DNA of 64,000 nt from Corticicoccus populi (GTDB lineage Bacteria > Bacillota > Bacilli > Staphylococcales > Salinicoccaceae). The stretch covers positions 744,001 through 808,000 of the forward strand of contig NZ_JBHUOQ010000001.1 in the NCBI RefSeq assembly GCF_042686195.1, read 5' to 3'. The number at the start of each line of letters is the position of its first letter. Position 1 is the first letter of the stretch. The notes below the pieces were generated by a model. That model was not told the DNA's origin. It did not search any database and saw only the letters and a list, made by a program, of their open reading frames with translations. This document shows, piece by piece, positions 42,551 to 52,254 of this stretch. The position numbers and the translations under genes are program-made.

Positions 42551-43423
42551 TTATTGAATTTCGTAGCTCTCTAAAATATATTTATCTTTAAAACCAACAG
42601 ATTTATATAAATTTATTGCTTTCTCATTAGTACTTGATACACAAATATCTACTTCCTCAATAGTTGGATAAGAGAAAATTTGATTTAGTGCATCCTCAAT
42701 AAGCTTCTTCCCGATTCCATTACCTCGTAAATCAGGATCTACAGACACATATTCAATATTAGCTTCTTTATGTTTTGGTTGAGTTTCGATATACACATAT
42801 CCTTTGATATTTGTATCGTCATTTTTCATTAATAGTAAAGTGTTCTCTTCATTTATTCTATTTATAATTTCATTAGCGTTAAAGTAAGTCTTAGGAAAAG
42901 CTGTATTATGCAGCTCTTCAAAGGATTTTTGATAAGCTTTTTCAAATTTTATCGACTCAGTTACACCTATACTAGAAATAGTATCCTTAGTTATGCTGAA
43001 TACAAAATCTGTCCCTGAAAACTTAGCATTATTTTTCTGTAAAAATTCTTTTACATATAAGTTATTTTCATTTATAAAAAAGGAAAATGACTTTACATCT
43101 TCCGGAGCTTTTAATAGAATATCATTCCACAACTTTTGTGCTATTTCTATATCATTGTTTGTAACAAAGGGTCCCCATACATCAGCATATTGATCTTCAA
43201 GGTCTATATCTAATCCAATTGCTCCAATTATTTCAGCGTCATTATAAGCCACTAAAAATGAATCATTAATGCTTAAATCAGAGAAATCATTCATTAAAGA
43301 ATCGTGGATTTCTTCCCTTTCTTCCCCACAAAATCCAATATGAGCTGCACTTTGTGCATTCATTTTTTCAAGATAAATAGAAAGTTCTTTTATATCCTTT
43401 GGTGGAATAATTTTAACATTCAT
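42551..43423 (-). CDS. Double-domain GNAT acetyltransferase
   Basis: 290 residues, two GNAT folds in tandem: the first half (about 1-140) is degenerate, the second has IEYVSVDPDLRGNGIGKKLIEDAL and STNEKAINLYKSVGF. Start ATG at 43423 (MNVKIIPPKD) with AAAGGAATT upstream. AT-rich relative to neighbours. Substrate unknown. Confidence 0.85.
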   Translation of the reverse strand: MNVKIIPPKDIKELSIYLEKMNAQSAAHIGFCGEEREEIHDSLMNDFSDLSINDSFLVAYNDAEIIGAIGLDIDLEDQYADVWGPFVTNNDIEIAQKLWNDILLKAPEDVKSFSFFINENNLYVKEFLQKNNAKFSGTDFVFSITKDTISSIGVTESIKFEKAYQKSFEELHNTAFPKTYFNANEIINRINEENTLLLMKNDDTNIKGYVYIETQPKHKEANIEYVSVDPDLRGNGIGKKLIEDALNQIFSYPTIEEVDICVSSTNEKAINLYKSVGFKDKYILESYEIQ

Positions 43424-43534
43424 AACATAATTCCTTTCTAGTGATTTTATACCCAACTATTCCTTTTTGAATATTTGAAAGTCCAAAAAATACTTAATTA
43501 TACAAAACTTGAGATTTCATAAAGTATTAATCCG

Positions 43535-44749
43535 TCACTGGTTAATAATCTCCTTTATTTCGTATAATTCTTTTGCAAATATCATATGCGAAATATCTTT
43601 CACTTCACGCTCTATTCTGTCGAATTCTGATACAGCCTTCGATTTTTCTCCGAGATAATACAGGCATAACGGATATACACACTGCCGAATGGCAATTGTC
43701 ATTCTATCTACCTGATGGTTTGCTGAATGTCTGTGATAATATTCTTTCTTAAATTCTTTCAATACTTTTTCATACTCACCACTGAAATAATACAGTTCCA
43801 ACTGAAAAATCGGTAAATAAAACTCCAGAAATTTGAACTCAGACTCCTTATTTCTTTCAAGGTAATCTTTAAGCAGTAACCTCTCTTTTTCTTCATCTTC
43901 AACCAGTAGAAACTTTAATGTAACCGGTGATTCCTTATTTAGAAAAAGAGCATCATATTTAGGGTCATCATTAAAATCAATATACGATTTTATTTTTTTA
44001 AAATAATACTGGTACTCTGAATCATTCAACAGCCCATAATAGCAGCTCATTAGATTATTCAGAGTAAGATAGTTTTTAAAACTCTGTAACTTGTGACACA
44101 TTCCAATCGCTTCACGCGAATATTTTACAAATGCCGCTTCATCTATAGACACTGAAAATAAAGCGAGCATAAAATAATACTCAAGTTTAATCTCCGGCAC
44201 TGTTTCTGCAATCACTTCGACCTCATCATACAGGTCGAGTAATTTATTGAATGTTTTCTCATAATTATATTGATTGATGTATGATACAGCATCATCAATT
44301 TTGTCCTTCACAGCAAGATGCTCAAGACCAAGACGATTATAATAATCATAGATTCTGCTGCTGATATCATCCGCTTTTCTATCATCGTACTGTCTTCGAA
44401 AATATCCTCTCAAATACAAGTACACCCGGACACCGGTTTCTGTTTGACTGATTTTATCCATATTCGGAATGATTTCATTCTGGACTACTTCTTCCGGATA
44501 ATTAAAATCATCATAAATTCTAAGTTTTTTAAATATCTCCCGTGTCCATGCTTCGTCACCTTCCTGCGTTAAATATGAAACCGGAACGCCCAGTTTTTTC
44601 GCAAGGTAATTTAATGTTTCGAGTGACGGGTCTGATTTATCATTTTCAATAATGCTTAACATATTCTTTGTGATTCTATCTCCGGCTAAATCCGTCTGTG
44701 TTAATTTTTTTTCTTTCCTAAGTGTTCTAATACGCTGACCGAGTGTCAT
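43535..44749 (-). CDS. HTH-TPR transcriptional regulator (Rgg/PlcR-like, RNPP type)
   Basis: 404 residues: N-terminal HTH_3 (GQRIRTLRKEKKLTQTDLAGDRITKNMLSIIENDKSDPSLETLNYLAKKLGVPVSYL) and a long helical, TPR-like C-terminal region. The RNPP family senses small peptides; whether this one does is unknown. It is divergent from an MFS gene. Palindrome B overlaps its own -10, so it is probably autoregulated. Start ATG at 44749 after AGAGGTG. Confidence 0.85.
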   Translation of the reverse strand: MTLGQRIRTLRKEKKLTQTDLAGDRITKNMLSIIENDKSDPSLETLNYLAKKLGVPVSYLTQEGDEAWTREIFKKLRIYDDFNYPEEVVQNEIIPNMDKISQTETGVRVYLYLRGYFRRQYDDRKADDISSRIYDYYNRLGLEHLAVKDKIDDAVSYINQYNYEKTFNKLLDLYDEVEVIAETVPEIKLEYYFMLALFSVSIDEAAFVKYSREAIGMCHKLQSFKNYLTLNNLMSCYYGLLNDSEYQYYFKKIKSYIDFNDDPKYDALFLNKESPVTLKFLLVEDEEKERLLLKDYLERNKESEFKFLEFYLPIFQLELYYFSGEYEKVLKEFKKEYYHRHSANHQVDRMTIAIRQCVYPLCLYYLGEKSKAVSEFDRIEREVKDISHMIFAKELYEIKEIINQ

Positions 44750-44761
44750 TATTATCACCTC

Positions 44762-44783
44762 TAGTTAAATTATATTTAACTTA
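44762..44783. promoter_or_regulatory. Operator B over the regulator promoter
   Basis: AGTTAAAT-TAT-ATTTAACT. It includes the regulator -10 (TATAAT at 44774-44769, minus strand; TTGAAA at 44797-44792, 17-bp spacer). Confidence 0.65.
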
Positions 44784-44786
44784 ATA

Positions 44787-44815
44787 TTGACTTTCAAGTT
44801 TTTCTGCTTTATATT
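44787..44815 (+). promoter_or_regulatory. Promoter of the divergent MFS gene
   Basis: TTGACT (44787-44792), 17 bp, TATATT (44810-44815). Its -35 overlaps the -35 of the regulator promoter on the other strand. Confidence 0.65.
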
Positions 44816-44828
44816 AAATACCAAATCA

Positions 44829-44849
44829 TAAGTTAAACTACATTTAACA
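44829..44849. promoter_or_regulatory. Operator C at the MFS transcript start
   Basis: AAGTTAAAC-TAC-ATTTAAC, a weaker copy of the operator A/B palindrome just downstream of the MFS -10. Confidence 0.55.
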
Positions 44850-44854
44850 AAGGT

Positions 44855-46145
44855 GTGATATTTATCTTCCATCGTTCTGTACCTTTATATGAAAGAGCAA
44901 ATTTTATTATTTATATTTTAAGCCGTTTATCCGTTAACCTGGGTCAAAGTGTATTTATGTTTGCCGTGACATACTTCATCATGTACGAAACCGGATCCGC
45001 ACTGTATTTCTCTATCAACCTCGTGATTAGTATGGTGGTCAGTTTTATCGTTCTGCCCTTTTCCGGCTATTTAAGTGATTTCAAAAATAAGAAAAGAATT
45101 ATATTATACGGAGAAGGCATACAGGTATTACTCATTCTTTCTTTTTTCGGACTTGTTACTTTTTCAGGTGTCAATTTGTTTGTGATATATACTTACACCT
45201 TCTTAAGCAGCCTGGTATCTCCATTTATCAGTAATGCCTTTCAGTCTGCCATTGTAGAACTCTTTGATAAATCCCGGATACAGAAAGTGACCGGCTATAC
45301 AGCTTCTATACTGTCTTCTGTCATTATCGGCGGCCCGATACTTGCAGGCATATTATTCGGGTTATTAGAATTTAATCAAATGATACTCCTTTTTTGATTT
45401 TCTACAGCATTTCTTTTTTTCTAGATTTTTTCTTAAGTTACATTCTATGGATAATACAATTGAGGATACTAATGAAGATAACAAAAACTATATCAAAGAA
45501 TTTACTGAAGGGCTTCGCTTTATTTTAAATCATGAATTATTCAGTAAAACACTGATTGTTTTTATCGGTATTAACTTCTTTGGGTCATTTCTTGCAGTAC
45601 TTCCGGAAAAAATGATGATTAATGAATTGAACTTCCTTCCGGAGCAGGTGGGCATTGTAAATGCTGTTGCAGGTACCGGTATACTTATTGGGGGATATAT
45701 GATTGGTAAACGAAAAAACATTAAGAACCCTTTAGCATATATGAAATTCGGATTTACATTATCCATACTGTTAATCCCTTTATATATCCTTCCTATTTAT
45801 CTCGACATGGGTTCTACTGTCTCTGTTCTTTATATCGCATTATTGTTCTTTATGTACTTGTTTCTAAACCAAATCTCTAATGTTCCTTTTTTGTCTTTTA
45901 TACAGATTGTTGTCCCGCATAAAATCAAAGGCAGGTTCTTTGCAGCAACCCAGGTGGTGAATATGGTACTCAATCCGCTTGGCGTCATTTTATTCAGTCT
46001 CTTATACGACTTAGGATATTACTGGCAGGTCCATTTGATTGTGACAGTTATTTTGCTTCTGCTTATTTTCACTATGATTAGAAAGACATTATTAAAGAAA
46101 TCTGAACAACTATATATACAGGCATTACACAAAGATGAACACTAA
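44855..46145 (+). pseudogene. MFS transporter gene with a frameshift in a T tract
   Basis: The first part (to 45397) carries about five membrane helices (SRLSVNLGQSVFMFAVTYFIMYETGS...). The second part (from about 45398, with ATG at 45447) reads on in another frame (FLQHFFFSRFFLKLHSMDNTIEDTNED...) with six more helices. Removing one T from the T6 run at about 45390-45395 joins them. The joined gene would be a 12-helix exporter like macrolide-efflux proteins. The start is uncertain: GTG 44855 sits very near AAAGGTG. Confidence 0.7.
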
Positions 46146-46193
46146 CAACATGAGGTCATAGTCTTTACTGAAGTATTTCTATTTTGAAAATTA

Positions 46194-46733
46194 TTACCAT
46201 GCGGTTCCCCTGATATCAATATCACCTTTTGGAAAGTCAGCAATCCCGTTATTTATGGCAGATACCAGTATCGGATCACCTGTTCTTACAATTTTCTTGT
46301 GACTAAAGTTCTCAAGGAATATTTCTGTACGATAAATTCTGGTGAAACCACATGATTCATAAAATCTCACCACTTCTTCCCGGCACCCTAAATATGCAAA
46401 ATCTGCTGTCTGATTGTATTTAAGATAGCTTTTCAGTTCTCTCATCATATTTTGAGCAAGCTTCTGGTTTCGAAAACCCGGTGCAACCAGTACACCGCCT
46501 ATTCCTGCTGCAGATACTTCAGTGCCTCCTACTGAAATCATACGCTGCTCAGCACCAATATGCCCTACCAAATTATTTTCATTATCAAAAGCCAGAGTTC
46601 TGACAGATGCCGGTGAATAACCATAGGGGTCATTCCTTGTCCACTGAGCATCTGTATATTCTTGATTAAACAACATCTCAATTTGTTTAATTACTTTATC
46701 TGAGCACTCATTGTCCAATACTGTTTTAATCAT
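46194..46733 (-). CDS. GNAT family N-acetyltransferase
   Basis: 179 residues: LVGHIGAEQRMISVGGTEVSAAGIGGVLVAPGFRNQKLAQNMMREL with the acetyl-CoA site, and CREEVVRFYESCGF. The WTRNDPYGYSP N-terminus resembles aminoglycoside or Eis-like groups only loosely. Substrate unknown. Confidence 0.83.
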   Translation of the reverse strand: MIKTVLDNECSDKVIKQIEMLFNQEYTDAQWTRNDPYGYSPASVRTLAFDNENNLVGHIGAEQRMISVGGTEVSAAGIGGVLVAPGFRNQKLAQNMMRELKSYLKYNQTADFAYLGCREEVVRFYESCGFTRIYRTEIFLENFSHKKIVRTGDPILVSAINNGIADFPKGDIDIRGTAW

Positions 46734-46821
46734 TACAGTTAACCACCTTTACAATATTTGTACTGCCGTTATTTAGACTTCACACTACTGTATTATATAA
46801 TTCAACTGCTTTTCAGAGGAG

Positions 46822-47217
46822 CTACTCTCCTTCATACCACTCTTCCACCCTCATAATTTCTGCATTTCTTATTTCCTCTATCATACAGTTGACTGAGCGG
46901 CCGTCCTTAAGCTGCAGGTATATTCTGTTATCAGCATATCCGGAAACTTTACATTTCAGATCCTGATAATAATAACCGTTCTTTAATATATTCGCCTGTA
47001 TCCGGACTGGATAATGATAAGTAAATGACTGGAATAATATATTGGATATTTCTGTGTCTGTCATTTCCGCCTTTGCTTTCACTTCTCTTTTCCTGCTGTC
47101 CTGTGATTCTTTCTTCAGGGCCTCGGAGTGATCACTGAGCATCATCCCGAGCCACTTCACAATACCCCGGTCTTTATATTTCAAATCGTCAGGTGTTACT
47201 TTTTTACTGTTACTCAT
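46822..47217 (-). CDS. YolD-like family protein
   Basis: 131 residues: DRGIVKWLGMMLSDHSEAL followed by a YolD-type domain (about 70-125, GRSVNCMIEEIRNAEIMRVEEW). Start ATG at 47217 overlaps the Y-polymerase gene by 8 bases. YolD and UvrX-type polymerases are regularly paired and LexA-controlled. Confidence 0.82.
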   Translation of the reverse strand: MSNSKKVTPDDLKYKDRGIVKWLGMMLSDHSEALKKESQDSRKREVKAKAEMTDTEISNILFQSFTYHYPVRIQANILKNGYYYQDLKCKVSGYADNRIYLQLKDGRSVNCMIEEIRNAEIMRVEEWYEGE

Positions 47218-48526
47218 TTTTCTCACCCTTCCCAGAGCGGTGGCCGCCGAGTAAAGTTGCTCTGTATTTTGCCATAGCTCCATCCATCAGACTCGATGCA
47301 TGGAGGATCGATGTATAACCGTACTTCCTTCTCATCTTGTCTACCGTTTGATCTAAATGCTCCCCCTTTATATTTTCTTCCACAGGTTCAAATAAATTCA
47401 GCTGCATATCCAGATTTTGTTTCTTTTCAAAATGCCCGAAAGTAATATTTACTGTCCGTACAGGATAGCCTTCATAATGTCTGCCAAAGATCAGAAGGAG
47501 ATATTCTTTTAATTTCTTTGATGAATCTGTCGGGTCAATTGTCATATGTTTACTAAAGCCGTCTTCCGGCACATTTTTTGAATAGCCGATGTACAGCCCG
47601 ACTCTCGAAGTGACAAAGCCGTGTTTTCTCATCCTGACAGCATTCTCATCAGTCATTTCCCTTATCACAATCTCCACGTCTGTCTTTTTGACATAGTCTG
47701 TATTCAGAATCTGATTTCTTGAGAATGACGTACTTTTCGGTGTGTATTTGTCCGATATTTCTGACCGGTCAACACCGTGGGCATGAAAGAATAACTGCTC
47801 ACCAATGACTCCGAACTCTTTTTTCAACTGTTTCAAATCATACTGGGATAAATCATAAATACTTTGAATACCAAGGCGGTTCAGGGCACGCTCCATCCTG
47901 TGTCCGATTCCCCAAAATTTGCTGAGGGGTTTAATCGGCCAGACTTTTTCCTGTACATCTGTATAATGCCAGACGCTTATAAAATGATTTAAGGCATCGT
48001 GTTTTGCATCGTGGTCTAGAGCAAGCTTCGCAAGGAGCGGATTATCCCCCATGCCGATTGTCAGTACCAGTCCGAGCTCTTTCCACACATCTCTTTGAAT
48101 TTTGCGCATCATTCTGTAAGGAGAGCCGAACAAATGGTGATACTTAGTAATATCCAAAAACGACTCGTCAATAGAATACACCAGAATATCCTCCTCCTGA
48201 ACATAACGTTTAAAGATACGCTGTATATCAAGATTTCGCTCTACATACAATGCCATTCTCGGTTCAACAATTTCTATGTCTGCACCAGGAGGGATTTCAT
48301 ATATTCTTGTTCCTGTCTGAACGCCGTACTCTTCCTTTATACGGGGAGAGGATGCAAGAACCAGTCCACCCTTATTTTCAGGCTTTGACACTACGGCAAT
48401 TCTTGCTTCGAGAGGATTCTGCCCGCGCTCAGCCGCTTCTACTGATGCGAAAAAAGACTTTGCATCTACACATATCACCTGTCTTTTCTTCTCGTCGACA
48501 TAATCAATCGTAAATATATCACTCAT
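47210..48526 (-). CDS. Y-family DNA polymerase (UvrX/YqjW type)
   Basis: 438 residues. Catalytic acidic motifs VICVDAKSFFASVEA and YSIDESFLDIT, KFWGIGHRMERALNRLGI as helix-hairpin-helix, little-finger domain after about residue 240. Translesion synthesis under DNA damage. A LexA box is inside its promoter. Starts MSDIFTIDYVDEKKRQ. Confidence 0.9.
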   Translation of the reverse strand: MSDIFTIDYVDEKKRQVICVDAKSFFASVEAAERGQNPLEARIAVVSKPENKGGLVLASSPRIKEEYGVQTGTRIYEIPPGADIEIVEPRMALYVERNLDIQRIFKRYVQEEDILVYSIDESFLDITKYHHLFGSPYRMMRKIQRDVWKELGLVLTIGMGDNPLLAKLALDHDAKHDALNHFISVWHYTDVQEKVWPIKPLSKFWGIGHRMERALNRLGIQSIYDLSQYDLKQLKKEFGVIGEQLFFHAHGVDRSEISDKYTPKSTSFSRNQILNTDYVKKTDVEIVIREMTDENAVRMRKHGFVTSRVGLYIGYSKNVPEDGFSKHMTIDPTDSSKKLKEYLLLIFGRHYEGYPVRTVNITFGHFEKKQNLDMQLNLFEPVEENIKGEHLDQTVDKMRRKYGYTSILHASSLMDGAMAKYRATLLGGHRSGKGEKNE

Positions 48527-48565
48527 CTCATCACCGCCTTCCTATCTGTCTGTGTTCTCATCATT

Positions 48566-48594
48566 ATTATACGAACATACGTTCTGTCAGTCAA
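48566..48594 (-). promoter_or_regulatory. SOS-controlled promoter with LexA box
   Basis: Minus strand TTGACT (48594-48589), 17 bp, TATAAT (48571-48566). The spacer holds CGAACATACGTTC, the Gram-positive LexA/DinR box (CGAAC-N4-GTTC), at 48572-48584. Confidence 0.85.
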
Positions 48595-48596
48595 GA

Positions 48597-48636
48597 AAAT
48601 AAAATCCCGCCCCCTGATAAAGAGAACGAGATTTTT
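48597..48636 (-). terminator. Hairpin after the alpha-galactosidase gene
   Basis: Minus-strand AAATCTCG, about 18-nt loop, CGGGATTT, then TATTTTC. Confidence 0.55.
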
Positions 48637-48646
48637 ATTCCAAAAA

Positions 48647-50860
48647 TTACTGTATTTTATCTTCTGATACTTTTTCAAATACCCATGTCATACTGTGAAA
48701 ATCTTCTTTCACTCTCGGAATTGAAATACCTGCGTACATCAATTCATCACCGCCGAAGCATTCACCGGTCTCCAAATCTCTGTAAAGACTTGCCGGATCA
48801 AGACCGTTCAGTTTTAATATTCTGATTGGTGCGCTCGGAAGTGAAAAACGCTTAACATATGTGACAAGACACCGGGACTGTTCCTTGTCTGTATACATCC
48901 ATGCCGCCTCATTTCCTTCTATCGGATTAATTAGTCTGTACTGATTACCAAATTGTATCAGTTTTCTATATTTCTTATAAAAATTAATCTGTGCCTTTAT
49001 CTCACGCTTTTCATCTTTACTGAGCGCATTCAAATCCAGTTCATAACCGAGGTTTCCAGCCATAGCCACATCCCCTCTTGTTTTAAGCGGGGTGATCCGG
49101 CCGACCTGATGATTTGGAACTGTTGATACATGGGCACCCATAGTTACTGCTGGATAAGTCAGACTTGTCCCGTACTGAATATTTAAGCGTGATACAGCAT
49201 CTGTATTGTCACTGGTCCATGTCTGCGGCATATAGTAAAGCATCCCCGGGTCAAATCTTCCGCCGCCGCTCGAGCAGCTTTCAAATAAAACATCCGGAAA
49301 ATCACAGGTCAGTCTCTCCATCAATTCATAGAGCCCGAGAATGTAACGGTGGCCGGTCTCCTGCATTCTGTCCTCAGGCAGTTCTTTGGACCCGGGTTCT
49401 GTTATATTTCTATTCATATCCCATTTCACATAATCTACATCCGCTGTTTTCAAAACTTCTGAAATAGAATCATATAAATAATCACGTACATCTTCCCGTG
49501 TTAAATCCAGTACAAGCTGCATTCTTCCATATGAAGAATTTCTGTTTGGAATCCCGAGACACCACTCCGGATGACGACGGTATAAATCACTGTCTTCAGA
49601 CACCATTTCCGGCTCAAACCAAATACCGAATTTCATATCAAGTGCATGAATTTTTTCAGACAATCTTTCAAGCCCGCCGGGAAGCTTCCCGGTATCTACT
49701 GTCCAGTCACCCAGTGAACTTTCAAAACGGTTTCTGTCCTTGAACCAGCCGTCATCGAGAACCATCAGTTCAATGCCGAGTTCACGCCCCTCCTCTGCGA
49801 GCTGAACGATTTTCTCCTCATTAAAATCAAAATATGTCGCTTCCCAGTTGTTTAATAATACCGGGCGTTCTCTGTCTTTATGACTGCCGCGGAGAAGATG
49901 CTTTCTGTAGAAATCATGAAACTGACGTGACATTCCTCCAAAACCGCTGTCTGAATACGTCATCACGGCTTCAGGTGTCTGGAATGATTCTCCAGAATCC
50001 AGCTTCCATGAAAAATCATACGGATTAATTCCCATTGATATTCTCGTTGTTTCGTATGAATCCAGTTGCACCTGTGCTAAAAAACTACCGCTGTATACCA
50101 GCTGGAAGCCGTATACTTCACCATGAAATTCTGTCGTATCTGGTTTTGCGAGCGCAGCAAACGGTGCCTGATGTGCGCTGCTTGATATTCTCGTACTCTC
50201 AACAGATTGAATGCCCGGTACAACTTTCCGTCTGACTGCATTCCGTTCATTATTATGAGAACCGTAAAGTGTCACCAAATCGAAATCCGGGTCCCGGAAA
50301 TCAATATTCATACTTAATGCACGCAGCAGTTTAACGGACTGACTGGTTTCATTAATAAATTTAACGGAGCGTGTCATGACATCTGCATGATAAAAAACAG
50401 TGTATTGAAGTTCAACTGCTAAACCATTTACAGCATCTTTCGCATGAATGATTAACGTTTCTGCATCACCTTTATTTTCCGCATGCGTATGTGGAAGCCC
50501 CTGCAGCTTTTGTTTCCCTTCAATCACTTCATAGGAATCAAAATGAAATCTCGATATTCTCGATCCGTTTCCTTCAAGCGTCTGATAAGCTGCTGTACGA
50601 AAATCCCCGTCGCCGTTTGTCGGATACTCCTGGGGGATGGTGTCATAAGAAAAAGTACTGTCTTCAAGTGTCGGATTCGGTGAAAACCCGCGGTCCACAA
50701 AGATATAAGATTTCGATCCATGATACCGGCGGAGTCTTTTACCGTAATATATATGGCTTAATGTACCGTCTTTAAGAATTTTAATAATATAACTGCTGTT
50801 CTTTGTATTTAAATGAAAAATATTCTGCTTGGTGTCAAAATGGATGCTTTGATTCATCAT
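48647..50860 (-). CDS. Alpha-galactosidase, GH36 family
   Basis: 737 residues. N-terminal beta-supersandwich (about 1-320), then a barrel with LDDGWFKDR, GIWFEPEMVSEDSDLYRRHPEW, nucleophile Asp in VDYVKWDMNRN and acid/base Asp in QTWTSDNTDAVSRL. Cytosolic (no signal). Hydrolyses alpha-1,6-galactosides (melibiose, raffinose). No sugar transporter gene sits beside it. Confidence 0.92.
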   Translation of the reverse strand: MMNQSIHFDTKQNIFHLNTKNSSYIIKILKDGTLSHIYYGKRLRRYHGSKSYIFVDRGFSPNPTLEDSTFSYDTIPQEYPTNGDGDFRTAAYQTLEGNGSRISRFHFDSYEVIEGKQKLQGLPHTHAENKGDAETLIIHAKDAVNGLAVELQYTVFYHADVMTRSVKFINETSQSVKLLRALSMNIDFRDPDFDLVTLYGSHNNERNAVRRKVVPGIQSVESTRISSSAHQAPFAALAKPDTTEFHGEVYGFQLVYSGSFLAQVQLDSYETTRISMGINPYDFSWKLDSGESFQTPEAVMTYSDSGFGGMSRQFHDFYRKHLLRGSHKDRERPVLLNNWEATYFDFNEEKIVQLAEEGRELGIELMVLDDGWFKDRNRFESSLGDWTVDTGKLPGGLERLSEKIHALDMKFGIWFEPEMVSEDSDLYRRHPEWCLGIPNRNSSYGRMQLVLDLTREDVRDYLYDSISEVLKTADVDYVKWDMNRNITEPGSKELPEDRMQETGHRYILGLYELMERLTCDFPDVLFESCSSGGGRFDPGMLYYMPQTWTSDNTDAVSRLNIQYGTSLTYPAVTMGAHVSTVPNHQVGRITPLKTRGDVAMAGNLGYELDLNALSKDEKREIKAQINFYKKYRKLIQFGNQYRLINPIEGNEAAWMYTDKEQSRCLVTYVKRFSLPSAPIRILKLNGLDPASLYRDLETGECFGGDELMYAGISIPRVKEDFHSMTWVFEKVSEDKIQ

Positions 50861-51099
50861 CTTCCCCCATGAATTTTATATTTTAATTCCGATTCATCAT
50901 AACTACAGTATATATTACAGAAAATTTTTAAGATGATAAATAAAACCCTCTCATCCCTCAGTTTAAAACAGGTAAAATAGACAATATCATCTTTTTATCT
51001 GATTCAATATATGCACCTGTGCTAAAATTCCATAAATGATGCGATTGAAATCCCCCGTAAAATGAAAAGATTTGATTAAGTCAGGAGGTAATGACTTTG

Positions 51100-51579
51100 A
51101 TGATTAAAAATGTAACACCAGATACTATTCATGAATTCTCTTCTATTTTAATTGCTGCATCAAGGTGGCTGAAAGAAAACAACAAAGAGATGTGGCGGTA
51201 TGATGAACTCACTGTATACGCATTATTGAACAAAAATGATATGAGTGAGATGTTTATCGGCTGTTTAAATAATGAGGCTGTGGCAACCATTATTGTTCAG
51301 CAGAACGATCCTGTATTCTGGCCGGAAAAAACAAACAATAATGCACTTTACATTCACAAATTTGCGGTTAAAAGAGCCTGTGCGGGCAGGGGTATCTCAA
51401 GAGATATGATTCACTGGGTAAAAAATGAAGCAGAAAGGCAGAATAAAAAATATATCCGGCTCGACTGTGCATCTGATCGTGAATCACTATGCAGATTTTA
51501 TGAAAAACAAGGATTTAAACATATAGAAGACCGTCAAGTTGACGATTTTCATGTTTCTTTGTACGAATACAAAATCTAA
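51100..51579 (+). CDS. GNAT family N-acetyltransferase
   Basis: 159 residues: ALYIHKFAVKRACAGRGISRDMIHWV (acetyl-CoA site) and DRESLCRFYEKQGFKH. AGGAGG lies 11 bases before ATG 51100 and 8 before an in-frame TTG at 51097, so the TTG start is possible. Substrate unknown. Confidence 0.83.
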   Translation: MIKNVTPDTIHEFSSILIAASRWLKENNKEMWRYDELTVYALLNKNDMSEMFIGCLNNEAVATIIVQQNDPVFWPEKTNNNALYIHKFAVKRACAGRGISRDMIHWVKNEAERQNKKYIRLDCASDRESLCRFYEKQGFKHIEDRQVDDFHVSLYEYKI

Positions 51580-51682
51580 TAAAAAATGACTTTTTATATA
51601 AATTATGTATTATAATGGTTATTAAATTTCACAAGAAATGATATAATTTTCAGAACTGCTGAGGGAAATCAAAGGAGGAAAA

Positions 51683-52231
51683 ATGATGCTGGTACATAAA
51701 ATTGATGATGAGGTGTCTTTAAGACTATTCAATAAAAACGACGCGGAAGAATTCTATCATCTTACGATGACTTCCAAGCCTTACTTGAAAGAATGGCTGG
51801 GCTGGCTGGATTATGTTAATACAGTTGAAGATACCGAAAAAAATATTCAATCAAGATGGGACGAGCTGAAAGCTAACGGCGGCTACCCGCTTTCATTTGC
51901 CATCATATATAACGGCCGGATTGCCGGGACTATCGGTTTTAATCAGATTGTCTGGGCAAATAAAACAGGTACAGTTGGATACTGGCTTGGCGAAGACTAT
52001 CAGGGGAAGGGGATTATGTCCCGGGCATTTCAGGCCCTGATTAATTACGGATTCGATGATCTTAAGCTTAATCGAATTGAGGTTCGTGCTGCGTCCGGGA
52101 ACGATAAAAGTACTGCCCTGCCTGTGAAATTCGGCTTTAAAGAAGAAGGCGTCATCCGGCAGGCTGAATGGCTGTATAATCATTATGTAGATCATGTGAT
52201 ATACGGTCTTTTATCTGAAGACATGAAATAA
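51683..52231 (+). CDS. RimJ/RimL-type GNAT acetyltransferase
   Basis: 182 residues of the RimL/YdaF type: LRLFNKNDAEEFYHL, KTGTVGYWLGEDYQGKGIMSRAFQALINYGF and NRIEVRAASGNDKSTALPVKFGFKEEGVIRQAEW. The family acetylates ribosomal protein N-termini. AAAGGAGGAA precedes the ATG. Confidence 0.88.
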   Translation: MMLVHKIDDEVSLRLFNKNDAEEFYHLTMTSKPYLKEWLGWLDYVNTVEDTEKNIQSRWDELKANGGYPLSFAIIYNGRIAGTIGFNQIVWANKTGTVGYWLGEDYQGKGIMSRAFQALINYGFDDLKLNRIEVRAASGNDKSTALPVKFGFKEEGVIRQAEWLYNHYVDHVIYGLLSEDMK

Positions 52232-52254
52232 CTACTTAAAATGTAAGGAGCATC

